Below are positions 1 to 7,916 of a stretch of DNA of 64,000 bases, one piece after another; positions within the stretch are counted from its first letter, which is position 1; every line of letters begins with the position of its first letter. Source of the stretch: Bosea vestrisii (lineage in GTDB: Bacteria > Pseudomonadota > Alphaproteobacteria > Rhizobiales > Beijerinckiaceae); NCBI RefSeq assembly GCF_030144325.1, contig NZ_CP126307.1, positions 5,298,001-5,362,000 of the forward strand, given 5' to 3'. The notes under the pieces are model-generated. The model searched no databases. It was given only the letters and a program-made list of their open reading frames with translations, and was not told the DNA's origin. The translations under genes were made by a program, and so were the position numbers.

Positions 1-47
1 TCGAGGGCGACGGAGAAGCCGTTGGCGAGCGAGAGCAGGGTTTCCAT
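1..47 (-). CDS. tctA: TctA-family permease, N-terminal fragment
   Basis: Only the first 15 codons lie in the window. The minus-strand ATG at 47-45 begins METLLSLANGFSVAL, the usual opening of the large 12-helix membrane subunit of tripartite tricarboxylate transporters. It starts 13 bp after the stop of the TctB-like gene, in the classic C-B-A order, so it should be the last gene of this transporter operon. TctA forms the transport channel for a carboxylate delivered by the periplasmic protein. The call rests on a short match plus context. Confidence 0.75.
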   Translation of the reverse strand, partial: METLLSLANGFSVAL

Positions 48-60
48 GTGCTTAGCTCCT

Positions 61-525
61 TCAGCTCAGCAGCGCTTCGAGCGGCCCGGTCGGTAGCGAC
101 AGGGTCAGGAGCTTGAGGAAGAGCAGATAAATCGCGGTGCCGAGCACGAGGCCGATGACGATGTCGACGAGCAGCGCATCGCGCCCGAAGCCGCGCGCCG
201 TACAGGAGAACAGGATTGCGGTGGCGACGATGAAGCCGCCGCCCAGCGCAATGCAGGCGATCAGCCCGACGAGCCCGCCGACGATCCAGAGCAGCGCCCG
301 CCCATCGGCGACTTCCGGCTTCGGCAGCCCGTCCCTGAAGGCGACGAAGAGATGCGCGAGGCCGAGCAGCACCATCCCGGCGCAGACGACATAGGGCATC
401 GCAGTCGGGCCGACGCCGTAGTTGGAGGTGATGGTCTGGCGCGAGGCGTCGAAGGCGACGATCGCCGCTACCGCCAGAAGCAGGAACCCGACGACGAGGG
501 CGGGGCGGTCGATGGTGCGGGACAT
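61..525 (-). CDS. tctB: TctB-family small permease subunit
   Basis: A 154-residue inner-membrane protein with four hydrophobic segments at about residues 9-27, 43-62, 78-107 and 118-142, the topology and length normal for TctB (DUF1468). It is the small membrane subunit of a tripartite tricarboxylate transporter and partners with the TctA begun at position 47 and the binding protein upstream. Starts at ATG 525. Primary sequence of this family is poorly conserved, so the identification leans on length, topology and its place between tctC and tctA. The substrate cannot be told from sequence. Confidence 0.88.
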   Translation of the reverse strand: MSRTIDRPALVVGFLLLAVAAIVAFDASRQTITSNYGVGPTAMPYVVCAGMVLLGLAHLFVAFRDGLPKPEVADGRALLWIVGGLVGLIACIALGGGFIVATAILFSCTARGFGRDALLVDIVIGLVLGTAIYLLFLKLLTLSLPTGPLEALLS

Positions 526-611
526 GGGCGCGACCGTCTGTCTGGAGCGAAGGTGACGAAGGGCGGGCGGCCTTGCGGCAGCCCGCCCTCGATTGAGGTC
601 TCAGGAGGGCC

Positions 612-1574
612 TTACTTCACCAGGCCGACATCCGTCATCACCTTGCTGACGCGGGCCGTCTCGGTCTTCAGGAAGCTGTCGAACTCGGCCGCGCCGAGAT
701 AGGCGTCGTCCCAGCCGCGGGCCTTGAGGATCTCGGCCCATTCCTTCGACTTGACCAGTTTTTCGACCGCGCCGGAGAGGTCCTTCTTCTGCGCGTCGCT
801 GAGGCCCGGAGGAGCGACGACCGAGCGCCAGTTGAGCAGTTCGAGGTTGACGCCGCCTTCCTTGAGGGTCGGAGCATCAGGGGCATTCTCCAGGCGCTTG
901 CTGGCGCTGACGCCGATGACGCGCAGCTTGCCGGCCTTGATCTGGCCCTCGAACTCGCCATAGCCCGAGATGCCGGCGGTGACGCGGCCGCCGAGCATCG
1001 CGGCGAGTGCCTCGCCACCACCCGAGAACGGGATGTAGTTGATCTTCTTCGGGTCGCCGCCGGCGGCCTCGGCGAAGAGCGCAGCGAGGATGTGGTCGGC
1101 GCCGCCGGCCGAGCCGCCGGCCCAGGTCACCTTGGCCGGGTCGGCCTTGACGCGGTCGGCGAGGTCCTTGGCGTTCTTGATCGGCGAATCCGTCGGCACG
1201 ACGATGACCAGCGCCTCGGCGGTCAGCCGCGCGATCGGCGTGGTCTGCGTCAGGTTCACCGGCGACTTGTTGAGCAGGATCGCGCCGACCATGACGAAGC
1301 CGTTGACCATCAACTGGTGGCCGTCGCCCTTGGCGCCGATCAGCTGGGCGAGGCCGATCGTGCCGCCGGCGCCGGTGACGTTGGTCACCTGGACGCTCTT
1401 GGCGATGCCGGCCGCCGTCAGCGCCTGCTGCATCGAACGCGCCGTGCCGTCCCAGCCGCCGCCGGGGGCGGCCGGAGCCATGATCTTCAGTTCCATCTGC
1501 GCGAAGGCGGCGGTCGTGAGGCCTGCGAGCGCGACGGCCGCCACGGCCCCGCGCTTGATGAAGGACGTCAGCAT
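612..1574 (-). CDS. tctC: TctC/Bug-family periplasmic solute-binding protein
   Basis: A 320-residue periplasmic binding protein of the tripartite tricarboxylate transporter (Bug) family. A Sec signal peptide is visible (MLTSFIKRGAVAAVALAGL, cleaved after AFA), followed by the family opening with APGGGWDGTAR and the ligand-loop region VTGAGGTIG. The open frame extends 11 codons further upstream, but ATG 1574 is preferred because AGGGAGG sits 6 bp before it. First gene of the tctC-tctB-tctA operon read leftward. Ligands of Bug proteins range from citrate to aromatic and amino acids, so the substrate is unknown. Confidence 0.92.
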   Translation of the reverse strand: MLTSFIKRGAVAAVALAGLTTAAFAQMELKIMAPAAPGGGWDGTARSMQQALTAAGIAKSVQVTNVTGAGGTIGLAQLIGAKGDGHQLMVNGFVMVGAILLNKSPVNLTQTTPIARLTAEALVIVVPTDSPIKNAKDLADRVKADPAKVTWAGGSAGGADHILAALFAEAAGGDPKKINYIPFSGGGEALAAMLGGRVTAGISGYGEFEGQIKAGKLRVIGVSASKRLENAPDAPTLKEGGVNLELLNWRSVVAPPGLSDAQKKDLSGAVEKLVKSKEWAEILKARGWDDAYLGAAEFDSFLKTETARVSKVMTDVGLVK

Positions 1575-1786
1575 AGTTACCTCCCTGGTGGCACGCTTCA
1601 GGCGCACCGATTGTCGACGCTCGCCTGTGGCACCGCATCGGACCGCGGATCAATTGCGCCTGATTGCATAATCACAAGTCAAGATGTTTCGCCTGAGAGG
1701 CCTGCAAGCGCACGAAAATTCGACAAGTAACCGCCGCTGACGTCGCCAAAGGTCGTAAGCCTCGGCCGCACGTGCCGCTCGGCTGA

Positions 1787-1835
1787 TTCCGATCTCCCGC
1801 AAAAGCGGTGCCCACATCTGCGGAACATGCTCTAG
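1787..1835. repeat. Family E intergenic repeat, copy 1
   Basis: Read on the minus strand this stretch begins CTAGAGCATGTTCCGCAGA and continues with a GTGGGCACCG block and a GCGGGAGATCGGAA end. It has the same layout as the 29911-29961 copy (CTAGAGCAT, purine block, GTGG..CCG, GCG). This CTAGAGCAT element is widely scattered between genes of rhizobial-type genomes. It lies in the 294-bp gap between tctC and the ligase-like gene, where I see no other feature. Confidence 0.55.
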
Positions 1836-1868
1836 GCGCGGCATGCCCCATCGCGTAAGCCCCAGCAC

Positions 1869-3146
1869 ATGAGTGAGACCTCTTCGTCAGCCCATTCGGG
1901 TGCCTCGCCAGGGCGCGCAGGCGAGTCGGCGGCAAGCCGGGCCCTTCGCCTCTCCGGCGTGGCCTGCCTCCTGCTGATGCCGCTCGCCATGTGGCTGGCG
2001 AACCGCTCTGCGCCGTTGATGCTCGGCCTCGCCGCCGCGGCCTTCCTCGGTGCAGCGCTGCTGTCGGAGCCGGTCGCTGTGAGCATCGCGCGTCTGCGCC
2101 GCCTGCTGATGGTGCCGGTGGCATTGGCGATCGCCGCCTTCCTCGCCTGGGCGCTGGTTTCGATCGGCTGGAGTCATAAGCCGTCAGCGTCCCTGCAGGC
2201 GTGGGGAGAGCTGGTTCTGCCGATCGTGTTCGCATTGGTGATCGCGGCCTCGGGACAATGGCGGCGCAGCCCGGCCATGATGCGTGCGCTCGCTTTGGCG
2301 ATCATCGTCGCGGCAGCGCTGCTGATGATCGAGCTCGATTCCGGCCTGTCGCAGCGCGCCGCGCTCGGTACCGGCAAAATGATGGCCTTCGTCTTCAACC
2401 GCCCCGCCATCGTCCTCCTCCTGCTCGCCGCCCCGGCCGTCCACGCACTCTGGTCGCGCCCCGCTGGCTGGCCTGACCGTGCGCTGGCCGCTCTGCTGGC
2501 GATTGTCGTCGTCGTCTTCGTCTTCCGCTCCGAGAGCGAGGCCGCCAAGCTCGGCGCGGTCGTGTTGATCCTGTGCTGGGCCTTCTCGGCCATTGCGCCG
2601 CGCCTCGCTCTGGCGGCAACCGCGCTGGCGTTCGTCCTGACCATGGCGCTGGCCCCGGTGCTCGGTCTTACGGTGGACAGGCTGATGCCATCCGCCGTGC
2701 TCAACCGTCTCGACGTACTCAGCGCCCGGGCGCGGATCGACATCTGGCACAGCTTCGGCGAGGTGGCGCGGGCGCGGCCGGTCGGCGGCGCCGGCTTCGG
2801 CACCTCGGCTGCGATGCACGAACATCCGGTGGCTACCGAGGTCTTGCCGGGAAGCAGGACGTTGCTCGGAGTGGGCCACCCCCATGACATGCCGCTGCAG
2901 GCCTGGGCGGAGACCGGCGTCGTCGGCGCCGGCCTGCTGACGCTCGCCGGCCTTTTGCTGCTGGCCCGGCTGCGGCGCTTGCCTGCGGCGGAGCTGGCGC
3001 CGCGTCTCGCTTTGTTCGCGGCCGCCTTCTCGATCGCCACCGTCGGGCATGGAGCCTGGCAAGGCTGGTGGATCGCCGGGCTCGGCGCCGCCATTCTCTG
3101 GTTCGCTATGGATGCCGCGCCGCGGCAGGGAGACGCTCATGGCTGA
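1869..3146 (+). CDS. O-antigen ligase/polymerase-like membrane protein
   Basis: A 425-residue protein with about ten hydrophobic segments and, near residues 315-345, the long periplasmic-loop signature of the O-antigen ligase (Wzy/WaaL-like) family: GFGTSAAMHEHP, then GVGHPHDMPLQAWAETG. The HPH pair in this loop is typical of the family. Such proteins join or polymerise surface polysaccharides in the inner membrane. It stands apart from other polysaccharide genes, so whether it acts on LPS, capsule or a secreted polymer is open. Its 3' end overlaps the gor start by 8 bp, implying co-transcription with glutathione reductase. Confidence 0.82.
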   Translation: MSETSSSAHSGASPGRAGESAASRALRLSGVACLLLMPLAMWLANRSAPLMLGLAAAAFLGAALLSEPVAVSIARLRRLLMVPVALAIAAFLAWALVSIGWSHKPSASLQAWGELVLPIVFALVIAASGQWRRSPAMMRALALAIIVAAALLMIELDSGLSQRAALGTGKMMAFVFNRPAIVLLLLAAPAVHALWSRPAGWPDRALAALLAIVVVVFVFRSESEAAKLGAVVLILCWAFSAIAPRLALAATALAFVLTMALAPVLGLTVDRLMPSAVLNRLDVLSARARIDIWHSFGEVARARPVGGAGFGTSAAMHEHPVATEVLPGSRTLLGVGHPHDMPLQAWAETGVVGAGLLTLAGLLLLARLRRLPAAELAPRLALFAAAFSIATVGHGAWQGWWIAGLGAAILWFAMDAAPRQGDAHG

Positions 3147-4512
3147 GTTCGACGTCGATCTCTTTGTCATCGGTGCCGGATCGGGCGGCACGCGCGCCGC
3201 CCGCATCGCCGCCGGCCATGGCGCCAGCGTGATGATCGCCGAGGAGGACCGCATCGGTGGCACCTGCGTCATCCGTGGCTGTGTTCCGAAGAAGCTGTTC
3301 GTCTATGCCAGTCGCTTTGCCGACGAGTTCGAGGATGCCGCCGGCTTCGGCTGGAACGTCGGCAAGCCCGAATTCAACTGGCCGACGCTGCGCGATGCCG
3401 TCGCCAATGAGGTGACACGGCTCTCCGGCCTCTATCGCAAGGGGCTCGACGCCGCGATGGTCGAGATCCGCGAGGAGCGCGCCGTCGTCGAAGGGCCGCA
3501 TGCGGTCCGGCTTCAGAAGAGCGGCGAGACGATCCGCGCCCGCCATATCCTGGTCGCCACTGGCGGCCATCCGGCCTTCGAGCCGCCGATCCCGGGCGGC
3601 GAGCTCGCCATCTCCTCGAACGAGATCTTCCATCTGCCGAGCCTGCCCAAGCGCATGCTCGTGGTCGGCGGCGGCTATATCGCCCTCGAATTCGCCAGCG
3701 TCTTCGCCCGGCTCGGCGTCGCGGTCACGCTGCTGCATCGTGGCGACAATGTCCTGCGCGGCTTCGACGAGGATTTGCGGCTGCGCCTGCGCGACGCCCT
3801 CGGCCATGCCGGCATCACCCTGCGCCTCGGCTGCACCGTCGACCGCATCGAGCTTTTGCCGGACGGCTCGCGCCGGGCCCATTGCGCCCATGGCGCGCCC
3901 ATCGACGCGGATGTCGTTCTCGTCGCCACCGGCCGCCGCCCGAACACCGCCGGGCTCGGCCTCGAGGCTGCAGGCGTCAAGCTCGGCCCGACCGGCCAGG
4001 TCCTGGTCGATGCCGCCTCGCTTTCCAACGTCCCGTCGATCGCCGCGGTCGGTGACGTCACCGATCGCGTCAACCTGACACCCGTGGCGATCCGCGAGGG
4101 CCATGCCTTCGCCGACTCGACCTTCGGCAACAAGCCGTGGACGGTTGAGCACACCCTCGTCGCCTCGGCCGTGTTCACCACCCCCGAGCTCGGCAGTGTC
4201 GGGCTCACCGAGCAGCAGGCGCTGGCGACGGGCCGCCAGCTGCGCATCTTCGAGACCGGCTTCCGGCCGATGAAGGCGACGATCTCGGGCCGGGACGAGC
4301 GCATCTACATGAAGCTCGTCGTCGACGCCGAGACCGACCGGGTCGTCGGCGTCCACATCCTCGGTCACGATGCCGGCGAGATCGTCCAGTCGGTCGCGAT
4401 CGCCGTCACCATGGGGGCGACCAAGGCCGATTTCGATCGGACTGTCGCGCTGCATCCGAGCGCGGCCGAGGAACTCGTCACGATGCGAACGCCGCGCAAG
4501 AGCGCCCTCTGA
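3139..4512 (+). CDS. gor: Glutathione-disulfide reductase
   Basis: A 457-residue class I pyridine nucleotide-disulfide oxidoreductase that reduces glutathione disulfide with NADPH in the cytosol. Seen: FAD-binding GAGSGG at residues 12-17, redox pair Cys43 and Cys48 in GGTCVIRGCVPKK (the spacing and RG of glutathione reductase rather than lipoamide dehydrogenase), NADPH-site GGGYIALEFASVFARLG near residue 175, and the C-terminal HPSAAEE catalytic His-Glu dimer motif. The open frame runs 30 codons further upstream inside the previous gene; ATG 3139 is chosen because MAEFDVDLFVIGAGSGG is the family start. Confidence 0.96.
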   Translation: MAEFDVDLFVIGAGSGGTRAARIAAGHGASVMIAEEDRIGGTCVIRGCVPKKLFVYASRFADEFEDAAGFGWNVGKPEFNWPTLRDAVANEVTRLSGLYRKGLDAAMVEIREERAVVEGPHAVRLQKSGETIRARHILVATGGHPAFEPPIPGGELAISSNEIFHLPSLPKRMLVVGGGYIALEFASVFARLGVAVTLLHRGDNVLRGFDEDLRLRLRDALGHAGITLRLGCTVDRIELLPDGSRRAHCAHGAPIDADVVLVATGRRPNTAGLGLEAAGVKLGPTGQVLVDAASLSNVPSIAAVGDVTDRVNLTPVAIREGHAFADSTFGNKPWTVEHTLVASAVFTTPELGSVGLTEQQALATGRQLRIFETGFRPMKATISGRDERIYMKLVVDAETDRVVGVHILGHDAGEIVQSVAIAVTMGATKADFDRTVALHPSAAEELVTMRTPRKSAL

Positions 4513-4518
4513 GAGGCA

Positions 4519-4734
4519 TCAGGGTCCGCGGTCGCAGTGGCGGCCGTCGTGGATCACGCCCGTGTCGTTCAGGCCGATATCGCGCGCCATGTGACGAGAC
4601 AGCTCTTCCTGATCGAGGCGATCGTCGAGTCTGACCAGGCGCTCGCGTTGAAACTGGCGCCAGCGCGTCGCCAGTATTTTCAAGGCTGGCATAAGGCTGA
4701 CATATCCGTTTTTCGTGCTAGATTCGGCCGTCAT
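4519..4734 (-). CDS. DUF1127-like small protein
   Basis: A 71-residue basic protein whose centre (WRQFQRERLVRLDDRLDQ then RHMARDIGLND) resembles the DUF1127 pattern of arginine-rich small proteins, in which an L.DL.D.LL.DIGL core is typical. Some DUF1127 proteins affect phosphate and carbon metabolism by binding RNA, but the match here is partial. ATG 4734 is chosen because GGGAG sits 7 bp upstream; the frame itself is open 21 codons further. It converges on gor, 6 bp apart, and is divergent from the lysR gene. Confidence 0.5.
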   Translation of the reverse strand: MTAESSTKNGYVSLMPALKILATRWRQFQRERLVRLDDRLDQEELSRHMARDIGLNDTGVIHDGRHCDRGP

Positions 4735-4831
4735 GACGCGGCTCCCAAGCGTGCTTCTATTGCGCTTATGGATGCCAATGACAGGTGCTGCGGACAAACT
4801 GGATTTCCCATCTGATACATAAGGTCAGCTG

Positions 4832-5802
4832 ATGAGTGATCTGGTCACCGGTCTGCCGCCGCTCAGCGCGGTCCGTGCCTTCGAGGCCGCGGCGCGCATG
4901 GCAGCTTCACCCGCGCCGCCGTCGAGCTCGGCATGACGCAGGCAGCGGTGAGCTATCAGATCAAGCTGCTGGAGGAGCGCCTCGGCCTACCGCTGTTCCA
5001 GCGTTTGTCGCGCCGCGTCGCATTGACCGAGGCCGGCGAGCGCCTGGCGTCATCGGTGATGGATTCCTTCGACGGGCTGCGTGCGGCCTTCGCCGCAGTG
5101 ACCGAAACGGCCGAGGGCGTGCTCTCGATCCAGGCTTTGCCGACCTTCGCCTCGAACTGGCTGGTGCCTCGCCTTGGCCTGTTCCAGTGCGAGAATCCGG
5201 GACTGGCGGTGCGGATGGTCACGCAGGTCGGGCTGCACGATCCGCAAGCCGACGGCTGCGATGTCGCGATCCATCGCGGAACCGGTCAATGGCCGGGGCT
5301 GGAGGCACATTGGCTGATGAAGAGCGAGTTCACCCCTTTATGCGGGTCGAACCTGTTCCGCGATCTCGGCCGTCCGCCGCAGCCCTCCGATCTGCTGCGG
5401 GTGAAGCGCATCGGCAAGACCGAGGCCTGGGACCGCTGGTTTGCCGCTGCGGGTGTCGACTCCGATGCCACGCCCGGGGAGATGCCGTTCGATCTCAGTG
5501 TGCAACAGCTCGAAGTCACGGCCGCGCTCGCCAGCAATGGCGCGGCCATGAGCTCGCCGATCTTCTTCCGGAACGAGCTCTGCGCCGGGCTGTTGATCCA
5601 GCCCTTCGACCTGATGCTCGCCGGCGGCCACGATTATTGGCTGACCTACCCGGCGCGACGCCGGACCGCGCGCAAGATCAGCCTGTTCCGCGATTGGCTG
5701 CTGCAGCAGGCGAGCGAGGTGCCGGCTATTTCGTCAGCCCCTTCTTCGCCAGCCAGTCCTGGATCAGCTGCGCGACAGAAAGATTATTCTTGTCCAGCAT
5801 GA
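4832..5802 (+). pseudogene. LysR-family transcriptional regulator, frameshifted in the helix-turn-helix
   Basis: From ATG 4832 the protein reads MSDLVTGLPPLSAVRAFEAAAR, a textbook GcvA-type LysR start, then leaves frame and stops at 4933. One frame over, the sequence continues HGSFTRAAVELG-MTQAAVSYQIKLLEERLGLPLF, the rest of the winged HTH, followed by a full effector domain to 5802. Adding one C at about 4896-4898 (GCGCGCATGG) restores an intact 323-residue regulator. The downstream frame alone (ATG 4933) would lack the first two helices of the HTH and could not bind DNA normally. Its 3' end overlaps the opposing hydrolase gene by 77 bp, tail to tail. Confidence 0.85.
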
Positions 5803-6763
5803 TCATGTGCGAATTGCCGGTGATGCCGACGGTGGGCAGGTTGACGACCTCGACCGAGCCACCGGCCGCGGTGATCTTGTCGCCGAAATCGGTCGCGGTC
5901 TTGCGGATCGTCGGCCAGCGCGCGTCCTGCTCGATATGGTCGCCGAAGACCATCAGCACGGGGATATCCTTCAGTGCCGCCGCCTTGGCCGGGTCGCCGA
6001 TGCCTGCCGGCTCGACCGCGATCAGCGCCTTGACCTTGTCCGGCCGCGCCTGCGCCACCTTGAAGCCGAACTGGCCGGACTGGCTGTGGAAGGCGATCAC
6101 GCAGGGGCAGACCTTGTCGACCTCGGCGATATAGGCGTCGATGATCATCTGGTCGGTCGAGGTCCAGCGCGGCACGATCTGCTTGACGAAGTTGTCGTAG
6201 CCTTCGGCCGGGAACTGGCTGCCCGGCAGGTATTTGCGCTTGGCCGGATCGCCATCATAGCCGCCGCTCGCGCCGATGCGGAAGCGCTCGAACGGGTTCG
6301 CCGTGGTCAGGAAGACCGGCTCGCCGGGGATCACGTCGGGATACATCGCCCAGCCCGAGCGCCCGCGCTCGACCGCATCGGAATTGTAGACCGACCAGCC
6401 CTTGCGCAGGAAGAATTCGAGCCAGCCCTGGCGCCCGTCAGGGGTCGTCTCGTAGTTGACGCCGGTCATGCCGCCGCCATGCCAGAGCAGGAGCGGGACG
6501 GTGCCACGCTCGTTCTGCGGCAGGAAGTACTGCACATACATCTGCCCGGTCTGGTAGGTGCCGTTCGGGTCGACGCGGGCCGGCGTGCCACCCGGGGTGA
6601 ACACCACGTCCTTGACCGGCCGGCCGGAGAGCTCGACCAGCTTGCCGCCGACATGGAAGGAGCCCATCCCGCGCAGGGAGATCGGCTCCTGCGCCTGCTG
6701 GGCCTGTGCCGGGCCGAGGCTGCATGCCAGGCCGAAAGCGGCCGCCAGAAAATGACGCTTCAT
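5726..6763 (-). CDS. Secreted alpha/beta-hydrolase (esterase-like)
   Basis: A 345-residue exported protein. The signal peptide MKRHFLAAAFGLACSLG ends at AQAQQ. An alpha/beta-hydrolase fold is indicated by WHGGGMTG (oxyanion-hole HGGG type), nucleophile Ser in FHSQSGQFG, a late Asp in VFGDHIEQD and a final His in GNSHMIML, so a Ser-Asp-His triad is visible in order. ATG 6763 is preferred over upstream codons because GGGAGGG lies just before it and it starts the signal peptide. Likely a periplasmic esterase or depolymerase-like enzyme of unknown substrate. It faces the broken lysR gene. Confidence 0.8.
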   Translation of the reverse strand: MKRHFLAAAFGLACSLGPAQAQQAQEPISLRGMGSFHVGGKLVELSGRPVKDVVFTPGGTPARVDPNGTYQTGQMYVQYFLPQNERGTVPLLLWHGGGMTGVNYETTPDGRQGWLEFFLRKGWSVYNSDAVERGRSGWAMYPDVIPGEPVFLTTANPFERFRIGASGGYDGDPAKRKYLPGSQFPAEGYDNFVKQIVPRWTSTDQMIIDAYIAEVDKVCPCVIAFHSQSGQFGFKVAQARPDKVKALIAVEPAGIGDPAKAAALKDIPVLMVFGDHIEQDARWPTIRKTATDFGDKITAAGGSVEVVNLPTVGITGNSHMIMLDKNNLSVAQLIQDWLAKKGLTK

Positions 6764-6937
6764 GGTCCCTCCCGTCGCCGCGATGGGCGTTATTGATGCG
6801 CGGCCATCTTCGGCCGCGCCGCGCGGGGGAGACAATGGTCTTTGCCGGCAGCTGTGAAATGCAAATGCCGGAGCGATTGATGCAGGTAACGTATCAAACC
6901 GCGCGCGCGGCTTGCGGAGAGGAGGCGCGAGGCTTAA

Positions 6938-6968
6938 ATTCTAGAATGACTGGCCGTAATTCTAGAAT
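6938..6968. promoter_or_regulatory. Twin palindromic operator upstream of vapB
   Basis: Two identical perfect palindromes, ATTCTAGAAT, lie at 6938-6947 and 6959-6968. Their centres are 21 bp apart, two turns of the helix, so dimers bound to both would sit on the same face. They end 28 bp before the vapB start codon. VapB antitoxins autoregulate their operon by binding such paired inverted repeats, with VapC acting as co-repressor; assignment of these sites to VapB is inferred from position and symmetry. Confidence 0.75.
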
Positions 6969-6995
6969 GGGGGCGGTTTGCGAACCGAGAGCGCA

Positions 6996-7241
6996 ATGGG
7001 CCTGAGCATCAAGAACGACACTGTCGAGGCGCTGGCGCGCGATCTCGCCCGCCGGCATGGCACAGGCGTTACCGAGATCATCCACCGCGCGCTGAAGGAG
7101 AAGGCGGAGCGGGAAGCGGCCGAGCCGTCCTTGTGGGAGAAGCTCGCGCCCATCCGCGAGCGACTCCGCCAAGCCGGTAAGACCGGGTTGGAAGCCGATA
7201 AGGCATTCTATGATGAGTTGAATGGTGAATACGAGCGATGA
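6996..7241 (+). CDS. vapB: VapB-family antitoxin
   Basis: An 81-residue antitoxin of the PSK/VapB type. It opens MGLSIKNDTVEALARDLARR, the ribbon-helix-helix DNA-binding N-terminus of this group, and its charged C-terminal half (LWEKLAPIRERLRQAG) is the part that normally wraps the toxin. ATG 6996 begins the conserved motif; the frame opens six codons earlier without support. It overlaps the next gene by ATGA, which couples translation of antitoxin and toxin. The twin palindrome just upstream is its probable operator. Confidence 0.9.
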   Translation: MGLSIKNDTVEALARDLARRHGTGVTEIIHRALKEKAEREAAEPSLWEKLAPIRERLRQAGKTGLEADKAFYDELNGEYER

Positions 7242-7651
7242 TCGTCGCCGATGCCTCGGTGCTTGTCGCGATACTGGCTGAGGAAAGCGACAGCGAGGCT
7301 TTTTCACAGCGTCTCGCCGCATTGCCGGCCGGGTCCGGTCGGCGCTTCGTCTCGACGGTGAGTCTTTGGGAGGCGGCTTGCGCCTTAGCCCGGATCTGGC
7401 GGATTGACCGTATCTCAGCGCTTGGCGAACTGAACGAATTTCTCGGAGTGACTGGCATCGAGCCTGTCGCGCCTGACATGGCGATCACAGCGCTCGCCAT
7501 CGAAGCCGCCGAGCGCTACGGAAACGGCTCCGGCTATCCCGGCATCCTCAATCTCGGTGACTGCTTCTCCTATGCCACGGCGAAGCATCTTGGCGCCGCC
7601 CTGCTGTTCAAGGGCGACGACTTTGGCCGAACCGACATCACGCCTGCCTGA
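7238..7651 (+). CDS. vapC: VapC-family PIN-domain toxin
   Basis: A 137-residue PIN-domain ribonuclease. The acidic metal-binding residues characteristic of the fold are in place: MIVADASVLVAIL (first Asp), SLWEAACAL (Glu) and the GDCFSYATAKHLGAALLFKGDDF C-terminal block with two further Asp. VapC toxins cleave tRNA or rRNA when freed from VapB. The gene starts inside the vapB stop (ATGA), so the two form one operon. The length is normal for VapC and no disabling change is seen. Confidence 0.92.
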   Translation: MIVADASVLVAILAEESDSEAFSQRLAALPAGSGRRFVSTVSLWEAACALARIWRIDRISALGELNEFLGVTGIEPVAPDMAITALAIEAAERYGNGSGYPGILNLGDCFSYATAKHLGAALLFKGDDFGRTDITPA

Positions 7652-7916
7652 CGGCGAGCCAGTCTCTGCCAGTTTCGCATGATTCAAAATCTGAGCCGGC
7701 TGAATCCGCGCCACAGCGTCTTGAATCCATGTGGCAAAGCCCGGAATCCATCTGGCAGCGGATCGCGCCAACCGCTTGACGGGATTCGTGCTTTCGCGCT
7801 GAGGCTCGTCACTCTTGCCGTAGCGGTGGCCAGCGGCCACTTGCGGGTGTATAGGCCGCCCTTCGCGCCAAGATGAGGTTAACGCAGGCGCGACATGTGA
7901 AATCAGGAGCAAGACG

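Noticed and set aside
1650..1868. A 72-codon minus-strand frame before tctC
   Set aside because: Much of it lies in a family E repeat and it has no start signal.
7679..7876. A 65-codon frame between vapC and the DAHP synthase gene
   Set aside because: No ribosome-binding site and no protein-like pattern; probably promoter DNA.
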